Assembly: GCA_009697495.1 (NCBI GenBank) | Contig: SHUN01000020.1 | Location: 1 to 13,941, forward strand | From: Bryobacterales bacterium | GTDB taxonomy: Bacteria > Acidobacteriota > Terriglobia > Bryobacterales > Bryobacteraceae | DNA: 13,941 nucleotides | Reading direction: 5' to 3' | Shown: in pieces, positions 1 through 6,428 of the stretch | How the letters are laid out: the number at the start of each line of letters is the position of its first letter | How positions within the stretch are numbered: position 1 is the stretch's first letter | Notes under the pieces: generated by a model | Told to the model about the DNA's origin: nothing | Database searches by the model: none | Seen by the model: the letters and a program-made list of their open reading frames with translations, nothing else | Position numbers and translations under genes: made by a program

Positions 1-1381
1 TGGTGGCGCTGTCGGAATCCATGTCGCGCTCCAAATGCCCGGCGTCCCGTTCCAGTTCGAAGAGGATATAGCGAGCGAGACGGCCGTCACGTCCCGGCGT
101 TTGGAGGGATAGGCCTTCCAGTCCGTGAAGGAACTGCTGGTCCGGGACGTAGACGGGCGCAAGCGCCGCGGAGAGAGCGGCGCCCGCGGTAATTTCGCCA
201 GCTCGAACGCGCCGGGCGGCGTCCGCGGCGGTGGACTCAATGACGCTCGACTCCTGCCGGGCAACGGTGATGGCGCGGAAGGCGAGGACGACAATGAGTT
301 TGAGCACGCGGCTGAAATCGTCGCGGCGGAAACGAGTGAAGGTCTCGAAGAGAATCGGGTTGAACTGTGGCGCGCGAAGAAGTTGGAGGGCGCGGACACG
401 GCGGCGGTCCTCCAGACGGCCGCGCCAGTATTCGTGCGAGGTGTCACTCAGAGCGGAGTACAGCTCGGCGTCCGATTCCAGCGACTGAAGCAACGATTGG
501 GCAGCGGCACGATCCGGCGCTTGCTTGCGGATGGTTCGAAAGAGATGATCGCGGCGGATGCGGCCGTGCCGGGCGGCGAGGGATTGGCGAAGGAATTCGG
601 GGAACTGTTCCAGTCCGGTAATCCCGGTAAGGCGGAGCCAGGCGCGATCAATGGCGGCGAGGGAGGTTGGAGAATCGGCGGCTAGCGAATAGAGGTAGTT
701 CTTGATGAGATCGGCGGGGCTGAGGCTGACGCCGCGCGCGTTCAGGGTCTCGAATAAACGGTACGCATTGGTGTCGTCCTCGACCGTAATCACGAGGAAT
801 TGTAGTCGGCGCGCAACAGTCTCGTTGAGGAAACGGGCGAGTTCCTCAGTGGAGGGATCGGGGCCGAAGCCGGCAGTGATTTTTCGATGGAAGAAGGCCG
901 CGGCTTGCAGAAGGCGGCGGTTGGATTCTGGAAAACGCAGAGGGTTGGAGGGCTGAATGGATGGGAGGATGAAATCCCGGAAGAAGCCGTCATCGGCCCG
1001 GCTGAGCGTGAGGCGCCCGATGCGTGTCAGTGAAGCGGGGTCTTCATCGCCGAGAATGAGGCGGCGAAGAATGGCGGCGCGGGCGAGGTTCTCGGCGCCG
1101 GGTTGTGCTTCGATGGCGTGAATGACGGCAAGGCCGAGAATGGTTATGGTAGTAAGCCGCTGCTGACCGTCGACAACAACAAAACGGATGCTGGACTCGG
1201 TTTTCAGAACCAGCGCGCCCATGAAGTGAGAACTTGCCCCCGCCGTGCGCAGGTCCCATAGGTCGTCCCACAAGTCTTCCCACTCTTCCTCTCCCCAGGA
1301 GTATTGGCGCTGGAAGGTCGGGACGGTGTAGGAATTACCGTTAGAGAATAGACTTCCCAGACTGGCTGTGTTGGTTTGCAC
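1..1381 (-). CDS. DUF262-domain protein (GmrSD/SspE-type NTPase), C-terminus beyond the window
   Basis: The minus-strand frame stays open from a GTG at 1381 to the left edge, giving 460 codons. An in-frame TGA lies just upstream (codon at 1393-1391), so the GTG is the only plausible start; GAAAGAG precedes it by a few bases. Visible motifs are those of DUF262: PTFQRQYSW (residues 21-29), the nucleotide-binding DGQQR signature (71-75), and FETLNARG followed by ADLIKN (210-228). A segment ending ARYILFELE (about 434-442) is what usually precedes a C-terminal DUF1524 His-Asn nuclease, which would lie outside the window. In the family, DUF262 supplies NTP-dependent control of modification-sensing nucleases (GmrS/GmrD, BrxU, SspE). 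Whether this copy has a nuclease cannot be seen. Neighbours are housekeeping genes, with no restriction-modification partner visible on this side. Family call is strong; a defence role is inferred. Confidence 0.9.
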   Translation of the reverse strand, partial: MQTNTASLGSLFSNGNSYTVPTFQRQYSWGEEEWEDLWDDLWDLRTAGASSHFMGALVLKTESSIRFVVVDGQQRLTTITILGLAVIHAIEAQPGAENLARAAILRRLILGDEDPASLTRIGRLTLSRADDGFFRDFILPSIQPSNPLRFPESNRRLLQAAAFFHRKITAGFGPDPSTEELARFLNETVARRLQFLVITVEDDTNAYRLFETLNARGVSLSPADLIKNYLYSLAADSPTSLAAIDRAWLRLTGITGLEQFPEFLRQSLAARHGRIRRDHLFRTIRKQAPDRAAAQSLLQSLESDAELYSALSDTSHEYWRGRLEDRRRVRALQLLRAPQFNPILFETFTRFRRDDFSRVLKLIVVLAFRAITVARQESSVIESTAADAARRVRAGEITAGAALSAALAPVYVPDQQFLHGLEGLSLQTPGRDGRLARYILFELERDAGHLERDMDSDSAT

Positions 1382-1382
1382 G

Positions 1383-1449
1383 GGACTCTTTCAATTCTAA
1401 TGCGTTCGGCGGGAAGCACAGGGCGGCATGATAGAATCGAAAAGAGTCC
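1383..1449. promoter_or_regulatory. Divergent promoter region with imperfect inverted repeat
   Basis: The spacer between the DUF262 GTG (minus) and the rpiB ATG (plus) has near-matching arms. Plus 1383-1403 is mirrored by 1426-1449. Read toward each gene, the sequence is TAGAATTGAAAGAGTCC (minus) and TAGAATCGAAAAGAGTCC (plus), differing by one substitution and one inserted A. A GCAT lies just before each TAGAAT. TAGAAT resembles a -10 box (5 of 6), and on the rpiB side it is preceded by TGA as in an extended -10. Each TAGAAT sits 12-13 bases from a start codon, so transcripts would have very short leaders. Promoter activity is inferred; the symmetry is directly visible. Confidence 0.55.
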
Positions 1450-1899
1450 ATGAAGATAGCCGTAGGCGCTGATCACGCGGGGTACGCCCTGAAGGAGCGT
1501 CTCTTAGAGAAGCTCAAATCGGAAGGCCACGAAGTGGCCGATTTCGGGACGCATTCGACGGAGTCGACAGATTACCCGGATTACGCGGCGGCCGTGGGAC
1601 GGGCGGTCGTGAAGGGCGATGCTGCGATGGGACTTCTGGTCTGTTCCAGCGGGGTCGGCATGTCGATCGCCGCCAATAAGATTCGCGGCATCCGCGCGGC
1701 GCTCGGCGTCAACACCGACGAAGTCTCTTACACGCGCCGGCACAACGACGCCAACATCCTGGCGATCGGCGCCAACTACACCGACGAGCCGACGGCGAAG
1801 GCACTCCTGGACACATTTTTGACGACGGCTTTCGAAGGCGGCCGGCACGCGCGGCGGATTGACAAGCTCAACAAACTGGAGCAGGAAGAGCAGCAATGA
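1450..1899 (+). CDS. rpiB: Ribose-5-phosphate isomerase B
   Basis: 149 residues, the normal length for the RpiB/LacA/LacB family. It interconverts ribose 5-phosphate and ribulose 5-phosphate in the cytoplasmic non-oxidative pentose phosphate pathway. Family landmarks are all present: the N-terminal GADHAGY (residues 6-12, phosphate-binding His9), the catalytic Cys65 in [13 protein letters not shown], and the [11 protein letters not shown] segment (98-108) with His98. The ATG at 1450 follows GAAAAGAG. The stop overlaps the glyA start by four bases (ATGA), so the two are almost certainly co-transcribed and translationally coupled. rpiB next to glyA is a familiar arrangement in several bacterial phyla. 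It is transcribed away from the DUF262 gene out of a symmetrical spacer. Confidence 0.97.
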   Translation: MKIAVGADHAGYALKERLLEKLKSEGHEVADFGTHSTESTDYPDYAAAVGRAVVKGDAAMGLLVCSSGVGMSIAANKIRGIRAALGVNTDEVSYTRRHNDANILAIGANYTDEPTAKALLDTFLTTAFEGGRHARRIDKLNKLEQEEQQ

Positions 1900-3185
1900 C
1901 GACGTATCGTACGCTGGCGGAGGCCGATCCGCAGGTATTCGAAGCCATTCAGAATGAGACGGCGCGGCAGAATTCCCGGCTGGAATTAATTGCCAGTGAG
2001 AATTTCACGTCGGAGCCGATTCTGGAAGCTGCCGGAAGTGTCTTTACTAATAAATACGCCGAAGGCTATCCGGCCAAACGGTACTACGGCGGCTGTGAAT
2101 ACGCCGACGTGGTGGAGAATCTGGCGCGTGATCGCGCCAAGCGGCTATTCGGCGCCGAACACGCCAACGTCCAGCCGCACTCCGGGTCGCAGGCCAATGC
2201 GGCCGCCTACATGGCGGTGCTGAATGCCGGAGACACCATTCTGGGGATGGATCTGGCGCATGGCGGCCACCTCACCCACGGGCACAAGTTGAACTTCTCC
2301 GGAAAGTTGTACAACGTGGTTGGCTACGGGGTGCGTAAGGACGACGAGCGCATCGACTACGATCAACTGGCCGCGAAGGCCGAAGAGTCCAAACCGAAAA
2401 TGATCATCGCCGGGGCGAGTGCCTATGCGCGAATCATCGATTTCAAGAAGTTTCGCGAGATCGCTGACGCCGTGGGTGCCATCTTTCTGGTGGACATGGC
2501 CCATTTTTCCGGACTCGTCGCGGCCGGACTCTACCCGAATCCGTGTGAATACGCCGACATCGTCACCACGACCACGCATAAAACGCTGCGCGGACCGCGA
2601 GGAGGCATGATTCTCTGCCGGGAGAAGTACGCCGCCGCTGTTGACCGCTGCGTGTTCCCCGGCCAGCAGGGCGGCCCGCTGGTACACATTATCGCGGCAA
2701 AAGCCGTGTGTTTTCTGGAAGCGCTACAGCCATCGTTTATTGAGTATCAGAAGCGCGTGATTCAGAATGCGCAGTCGCTGGCGGCGTCAGTGGCCGCGGC
2801 CGGTTATCGGGTTGTTAGCGGCGGCACCGATTCGCATCTCGTGCTGGTGGATGTCTTTGCCAAGGGCGTTCGCGGCAAAGATGCGGAATGGGCGTTGGAC
2901 GAAGCCTACATGACCGCCAACAAGAACGGAATTCCTTTCGATGTCAATCCGCCCTTGAACCCCAGCGGCATTCGCCTGGGCAGCCCGGCATTAACGACTC
3001 GCGGATTCGGGGAAGCCGAATTCACCACCGTCGGCACGCTGATTGCCGAGGTGCTGGACGCTGTGGCCGCCAACGGGCGCGATGGCGCTGGCGAGACCAT
3101 TCATGCCGTTCGCGCCAAGGTTGGGCAGCTTACGGATCGCTTTCCGCTTTACGAATGGAAACAGACCGTCGCGGCGAGGGGCTAG
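1896..3185 (+). CDS. glyA: Serine hydroxymethyltransferase
   Basis: 429 residues, full length for bacterial SHMT. This PLP enzyme converts serine and tetrahydrofolate to glycine and 5,10-methylene-THF, the main cytoplasmic source of one-carbon units. Visible motifs are LIASENF (31-37), the substrate-loop [13 protein letters not shown] (54-66), HSGSQAN (95-101), the PLP-contacting VDMAH (199-203) and the [14 protein letters not shown] box (224-237), with Lys229 as the Schiff-base lysine. The start ATG is embedded in the end of rpiB. The stop is two bases before the GTG of the glycosyltransferase, whose ribosome-binding site GAGGGG lies inside the last glyA codons. It looks complete and active. 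Confidence 0.98.
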   Translation: MTTYRTLAEADPQVFEAIQNETARQNSRLELIASENFTSEPILEAAGSVFTNKYAEGYPAKRYYGGCEYADVVENLARDRAKRLFGAEHANVQPHSGSQANAAAYMAVLNAGDTILGMDLAHGGHLTHGHKLNFSGKLYNVVGYGVRKDDERIDYDQLAAKAEESKPKMIIAGASAYARIIDFKKFREIADAVGAIFLVDMAHFSGLVAAGLYPNPCEYADIVTTTTHKTLRGPRGGMILCREKYAAAVDRCVFPGQQGGPLVHIIAAKAVCFLEALQPSFIEYQKRVIQNAQSLAASVAAAGYRVVSGGTDSHLVLVDVFAKGVRGKDAEWALDEAYMTANKNGIPFDVNPPLNPSGIRLGSPALTTRGFGEAEFTTVGTLIAEVLDAVAANGRDGAGETIHAVRAKVGQLTDRFPLYEWKQTVAARG

Positions 3186-3187
3186 CC

Positions 3188-4318
3188 GTGCCGACGGTCG
3201 CCATCGACGTCCGCCACTTGGGCGACTTCGGGTACGGAACGTATATCCGTAGTCTGATTCGCGCCATGGGCGAACTCGAGCGCGACCTGCAGTTTGTGTT
3301 GATCGCCAGGGCCGGCGGAGTGGGTGAACTTGGTCCGCTGCCCCCGAATTTCCGGATGGTGGAGTACGCGCGGGAGGATTCCGCTTGGGTGGAAAATTTC
3401 GCCTTTCCATGGTTCGTACGCGGTCTGGGGGCGGACCTGATTCACATCCCACTCAACAATGTGCCCGTCTTCATGCCCAAGCCTTATATCGTGACCATTC
3501 ATGATATGAGCAGCCTGATGTTTGAATATGCCAGCGAGACGCGCGACCGATTGCATCTTTGGCGGTTCCGCCGCGGCCTGCTCCGCGCCGATCGGGTAAT
3601 TGCCGTCAGCGGAGCTACCCGTCGCGATGTGTTGAACCTGATGAACATTCCGGCTGCGCGGGTGCTCAAAATCTATAACGCGATTGATCCGGGCTTCCTG
3701 ACAGTTGAAGCCGGTGAGAAGAAACGGCAGGAAGTGTTGGATCGGTATCAGATCAACTATCCCTATCTGCTGTATGCCGGATCTGTGAATCCGCGAAAAA
3801 ACGTCGCGCGGATTGTGGAGGCGTTGGCGCTGTTGCGGCAGGATCTGGAGGACCACCCGAAGTACAAGGACCTTCGGTTGGTGATTATCGGGGACCAGTT
3901 GTCGAAGTATCCGGCGCTACGGCGGGCGGTGCATCAATCGCGCGTGAATGATGCCGTGCGTTTCCTGGGATTTGTGAAGCGGGAGGAACTGAAGGGGTTC
4001 TATCAGGGGGCCGAGGTCTTCGTTTTTCCGTCGTTGTATGAGGGATTCGGTTTGCCGCCGCTGGAGGCGATGGCCCTGGGGACGCCGGTTGTGACCAGCG
4101 GCGTCAGCGCGCTGCCCGAGGTGGTGGGTGACGCGGCGATGATCGTGAAGCCGGAGAACGTCTTTGATATCGCCCGCGGCGTGCGGGAAGTTCTGCTCGA
4201 CGACAAGCTGCGCGCCGACCTCATAGCCAAGGGCTATGAACAGGTGAAGCGGTTCAGTTGGTACGATACGGCGAGGCAAGTTCTGGAGACCTACCGCGAT
4301 GTATTATCAAAACGTTAG
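3188..4318 (+). CDS. GT4-family glycosyltransferase
   Basis: The frame is open further upstream inside glyA, but homology begins at [12 protein letters not shown]. The GTG at 3188 is preceded by GAGGGG and sits two bases after the glyA stop, giving 376 residues. It has GT-B architecture. The N-terminal acceptor half includes [11 protein letters not shown] and [15 protein letters not shown]. The C-terminal donor half includes AGSVNPRKN (197-205) and the retaining-GT E-x7-E motif [11 protein letters not shown] (Glu285 and Glu293), followed by GTPVVTS and LPEVVGDAA. Such enzymes move a sugar from an NDP-sugar to a glycan or lipid acceptor at the inner face of the membrane. Mannosyl- or other hexosyl-transfer in envelope polysaccharide is plausible, but donor and acceptor cannot be read from the sequence. 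It is the last gene of the rpiB-glyA operon and ends at a perfect palindrome. Confidence 0.93.
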   Translation: MPTVAIDVRHLGDFGYGTYIRSLIRAMGELERDLQFVLIARAGGVGELGPLPPNFRMVEYAREDSAWVENFAFPWFVRGLGADLIHIPLNNVPVFMPKPYIVTIHDMSSLMFEYASETRDRLHLWRFRRGLLRADRVIAVSGATRRDVLNLMNIPAARVLKIYNAIDPGFLTVEAGEKKRQEVLDRYQINYPYLLYAGSVNPRKNVARIVEALALLRQDLEDHPKYKDLRLVIIGDQLSKYPALRRAVHQSRVNDAVRFLGFVKREELKGFYQGAEVFVFPSLYEGFGLPPLEAMALGTPVVTSGVSALPEVVGDAAMIVKPENVFDIARGVREVLLDDKLRADLIAKGYEQVKRFSWYDTARQVLETYRDVLSKR

Positions 4319-4360
4319 CCTGTGGAAAAGTGGTGCCTGGCACCACTTTTCCACAGGCTA
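4316..4360. repeat. 45-bp perfect palindrome between convergent genes, possible bidirectional terminator
   Basis: Arms 4316-4337 and 4339-4360 are exact reverse complements of 22 bp around a single T at 4338. The centre is GGTGCCTGGCACC, flanked by GTGGAAAAG and its mirror image. The first three bases of each arm are TAG on their own strand and serve as stop codons of the glycosyltransferase (plus) and the XRE gene (minus). Transcripts of either strand would fold into a long hairpin. There is no following U-run, so it is not a textbook intrinsic terminator. From memory, palindromes with GGTGCCTGGCACC-like cores recur between genes in Acidobacteria; copy number here cannot be checked. Confidence 0.85.
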
Positions 4361-5074
4361 GGCGACGTGGTCCTCCCAGCGGCGGCGGCGGTTCAGCCAA
4401 ATGACGCGGGCGAGGACTACGTCCAGAATGTTTACCCCCGCCAGGGTGAATTGTGGCCAGGAATTGCTGTCAGTCCGATTCTTCTCCGTAATGAGAAAGA
4501 GCGTGTCGCCGACCAAATGCAAAGCGCGAATGCATGGCCCCTCGGCCGTACGGACCACATAGTATCCCTCCGACTGGACCAGCGCACGCGCGACTTCGGA
4601 CTGATCCAGCAGGACCAGATCGCGGGCGGCGAATAACGGCTCCATCTCTGGGTCGGCGGCCAGGCTCGCAATCAGCGGATCAGTGGCTGATTCGGTAAGG
4701 TGGAATGGAACGGTGTGGACTTCGCGGCGCGTCCCCTTTCGGGGAATCGGCTGATGAAGGCCGAGCAGGCCGCTGAGAACCGGAACCGGGTGCATTCGCG
4801 ACTGCCGGTGAGCGCTGGTTCGTGTCAGATAATCCGCGATCTCATCGCGTGGGATGAGATCGAGCGCGGAGAGACGCAGACTGGTCAAAACGACATCGGC
4901 CAGTTCCGGCGAGAGCGCGCGGATCCCCTTCAGTACATTGTGGACGTGCGGTTGGGAAATGCCGGTCAGCCGGGCGAGACTGCGTTCGGTGAGTTCACCG
5001 TTACGGACGCGGAGGCGCAGATGGTCGAGGAGGCGGTGCAGCAAGCTGAGGAAGGTGTGTGGGGCGATTTCCAT
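4358..5074 (-). CDS. XRE-type HTH regulator with degenerate S24-like C-terminal domain
   Basis: 238 residues. An N-terminal helix-turn-helix covers about residues 28-66 (RSLARLTGISQPHVHNVLKG), typical of the lambda-repressor/XRE class that binds operators as dimers. The C-terminal part (about 140-230) resembles the LexA/S24 fold: DPEMEPLFAARDLVLLD (141-157) matches the SMEPTL..GDLVLVD box, YYVVRTAEGPCIRAL (171-185) the VVR....IRL strand, and ILDVVLARVIW the terminal strand. The position of the nucleophilic Ser is Glu143 and the Lys position reads Arg, so autoproteolysis is not expected. No purine-rich ribosome-binding site precedes the ATG; the leader is pyrimidine-rich. It is divergent from the Cys-rich HTH gene across an AT-rich spacer that it may regulate. 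Its stop codon lies in the palindrome. Function as a regulator is likely; target and signal are unknown. Confidence 0.8.
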   Translation of the reverse strand: MEIAPHTFLSLLHRLLDHLRLRVRNGELTERSLARLTGISQPHVHNVLKGIRALSPELADVVLTSLRLSALDLIPRDEIADYLTRTSAHRQSRMHPVPVLSGLLGLHQPIPRKGTRREVHTVPFHLTESATDPLIASLAADPEMEPLFAARDLVLLDQSEVARALVQSEGYYVVRTAEGPCIRALHLVGDTLFLITEKNRTDSNSWPQFTLAGVNILDVVLARVIWLNRRRRWEDHVA

Positions 5075-5333
5075 GGGAAATAGGGGGGAAGGAAAAACCT
5101 ATAGTTTCAACGAAAATTATTACGCAAATGGCATGAAAATGCAATCGTGTGGATTGGCAATGTTCTTTGTTTGCAACATTAAATGAGCCATATGCCCGAA
5201 AATATGCAAATAACTAAGAGAACAATTCTGGTATTGTATTGACTAATTATCGAGCCGGATTACAGTTACAGAGGAATTGGAATTGGGGTGCCTTTGGTGG
5301 AGACGAAGGACACCTTGGGAGATTAAGAACAAA
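5075..5333. promoter_or_regulatory. AT-rich divergent spacer with phased GCAA motifs
   Basis: This 259-bp spacer separates the XRE gene (minus) from the Cys-rich HTH gene (plus) and is far more AT-rich than anything else in the window. GCAA occurs at 5124, 5141, 5157, 5173 and 5206, steps of 17, 16, 16 and 33 bases, which suggests a row of similar binding sites. A small inverted repeat AATGTT/AACATT lies at 5159-5180, and GCAT-GAAA-ATGC lies at 5131-5142. A TATAGG sits upstream of the XRE start on the minus strand. The natural reading is a shared operator/promoter region for the flanking regulators. No small gene with a credible start was found here. Confidence 0.5.
5239..5266 (+). promoter_or_regulatory. 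Candidate sigma-70 promoter for the Cys-rich HTH gene
   Basis: TTGACT at 5239-5244 (5 of 6 to the -35 consensus) is followed after 16 bases by TACAGT at 5261-5266 (4 of 6 to the -10 consensus). The predicted transcript start near 5273 would leave about 60 bases of leader before the ATG at 5334. It would be incompatible with a start at the in-frame TTG codons at 5277 or 5283 unless translation were nearly leaderless. Confidence 0.4.
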
Positions 5334-5888
5334 ATGGAATGGACACGGTCAGAAACCCTCGGGTTAGCCTCGGTGCAATGCACAACCTGTCATGGATTGG
5401 GCTTGCGATTGGTGAAGCGGGACAAGGAAGCCCCGTGCAACTGTGTGTTGCGGTCGATTTTTCGGATCTGCTTCCGGCGGTTCCGGCAGTGTGTTGAAAA
5501 GGAAAAGCACTTGTCACATTGCACCTTTTCGTTCACGGGCGGGCGTGACCGGAGTATGTCCTGGGGCAGAAAGCAGGAAGAGTACATCGCCGATTTTTTG
5601 CTGATGGTCCGGCGGCTTCTGTCGGACGACGAATATCGCATTTTCAAATTTCATTATTTGTTGGGAGCGGACTGGCGGCTTTGCTGCATGAAGCTGAAAT
5701 TGGATCGTGGTGATTTCTTTCATTACGTGTACAAGTTGGAGGCCCGCCTGGGCAAAGCGTTCCGTGAAGTGGAGCCTTACGGCCTGTTCCCGCTGGATGA
5801 GTACTTCGGCGGGACGACGCGCGAAGTGGTTGCGTTTGATGCGCCGCGGAAGGGTCCATTCCCTTTGCGTCCGCCGATAGCGGCGTAG
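5334..5888 (+). CDS. Small Cys-rich (Zn-ribbon-like) protein with sigma4-like HTH
   Basis: 184 residues from the ATG at 5334 (MEWTRSETLG). In-frame TTG codons at 5277 and 5283 would add 19 or 17 residues, but they lie on top of GAGGAA and the predicted transcript start, so the ATG is preferred. An N-terminal CTTCHGLGLR...PCNC motif (Cys16, Cys19, Cys35, Cys37) looks like a metal-binding ribbon. Residues about 93-143 (LLSDDEYRIFKFHYLLGADWRLCCMKLKLDRGDFFHYVYKLEARLG) have the length and hydrophobic pattern of a sigma-factor region 4 helix-turn-helix. A conserved-looking GLFPLDEYF follows. I recall many similar proteins in Acidobacteria, without an assigned function. Divergence from an XRE regulator and a strong terminator downstream suggest a single-gene regulatory unit. 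A DNA-binding role is inferred from the HTH-like pattern only. Confidence 0.75.
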   Translation: MEWTRSETLGLASVQCTTCHGLGLRLVKRDKEAPCNCVLRSIFRICFRRFRQCVEKEKHLSHCTFSFTGGRDRSMSWGRKQEEYIADFLLMVRRLLSDDEYRIFKFHYLLGADWRLCCMKLKLDRGDFFHYVYKLEARLGKAFREVEPYGLFPLDEYFGGTTREVVAFDAPRKGPFPLRPPIAA

Positions 5889-5904
5889 TCAACGCCAAAT
5901 GGAT

Positions 5905-5942
5905 CGAACGGGCTGGCAAGGACGCCGGCCCGTTCGTTTTTT
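5905..5942 (+). terminator. Intrinsic terminator of the Cys-rich HTH gene
   Basis: A 13-bp stem (5905-5917 with 5924-5936, one G-T wobble) encloses a six-base loop and is followed by six T residues (5937-5942). It begins 16 bases after the stop codon of the upstream plus-strand gene. The last T of the tract is also the last stop-codon base of the converging tadA gene. Confidence 0.88.
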
Positions 5943-6388
5943 CAGCGGCGGCTGCGAAAGAAATTCTGTAAGAGAGTGGTGGTCTCCACTGCCAGGACGC
6001 CTTCCACGATCTGAATGCGGTGGTTGAGGATATCGGAATCGGCCAGTTGGAATTTGGACCGTACGCCGCCGAATCGGAGATCACGGGCGCCGAAAACAAG
6101 CGTGTGAACGCGGGCGTGAACCAGGGCGCCGGCGCACATGATGCAGGGTTCCAGTGTCACGTAGACGGTGGCGTTGTCGAGACGGTAGTTCCGCAAGTTC
6201 CTGGCGGCGGCGCGGAGGAGGTTGATTTCGGCGTGAGCGGTCGGGTCGTTAGCGGTGATGGGCGAATTGTGGGCGCGGGCGATGATTTGGTCGTCAATGA
6301 CGAGAACGGCGCCGACTGGGACTTCACCGGCGATCTCGGCGAGTTGAGCTTCCGCGATGGCCTCGCGCATGTAGAAATCATGGTCCAT
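5942..6388 (-). CDS. tadA: tRNA-specific adenosine deaminase
   Basis: 148 residues from the ATG at 6388. The frame is open upstream, but that extension runs into the divergent gene and shows no deaminase homology. The enzyme converts A34 to inosine in tRNA-Arg(ACG), allowing one tRNA to read several Arg codons; it is usually essential. The zinc-dependent cytidine/deoxycytidylate deaminase motifs are complete: HAE at 52-54 with Glu54 as proton shuttle, and PCIMC at 81-85 with Cys82 and Cys85 as zinc ligands. The ARDLRFGG segment (101-108) is typical of TadA. The gene converges on the Cys-rich HTH gene, its TGA touching that gene's terminator, and diverges from the PSD1 gene across 40 bp. Confidence 0.95.
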   Translation of the reverse strand: MDHDFYMREAIAEAQLAEIAGEVPVGAVLVIDDQIIARAHNSPITANDPTAHAEINLLRAAARNLRNYRLDNATVYVTLEPCIMCAGALVHARVHTLVFGARDLRFGGVRSKFQLADSDILNHRIQIVEGVLAVETTTLLQNFFRSRR

Positions 6389-6428
6389 GGGGTTGGCGGG
6401 ATCTGATATTTTAGTGTAACGAGGCGGA
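6389..6428. promoter_or_regulatory. Compact divergent promoter between tadA and the PSD1 gene
   Basis: In this 40-bp spacer the two best -10 candidates occupy the same bases. On the minus strand TAAAAT (6413-6408, 5 of 6) is suited to tadA, with a leader of about 13 bases. On the plus strand TGATATTTT (6404-6412) gives an extended -10 for the PSD1 gene, with a leader of about 10 bases containing GAGGCGG. Any -35 elements would fall in the coding sequence of the opposite gene. This is pattern-based only. Confidence 0.35.

Noticed and set aside
125..685. Plus-strand open frame of 186 codons
   Set aside because: It is antisense to the DUF262 gene, which has clear motifs in the minus frame; composition is typical of a GC-rich shadow.
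2145..2687. Minus-strand open frame of 180 codons
   Set aside because: It is antisense to highly conserved glyA and has no recognisable motif.
2888..3187. 100-codon N-terminal extension of the glycosyltransferase
   Set aside because: The extension lies wholly inside glyA in another frame, and family homology begins at the GTG at 3188 with a good ribosome-binding site.
4316..4360. Insertion-sequence end or integrated element at the palindrome
   Set aside because: There is no transposase, no paired terminal repeat and no target-site duplication nearby; only a palindromic repeat can be supported.
4854..5186. Plus-strand open frame running into the AT-rich spacer
   Set aside because: Most of it is antisense to the XRE gene; the spacer part has neither start signal nor coding character.
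5121..5213. CRISPR array or replication origin
   Set aside because: Only a 4-base motif repeats, with no repeat-spacer structure, no cas genes, and no initiator gene or DnaA-box cluster.
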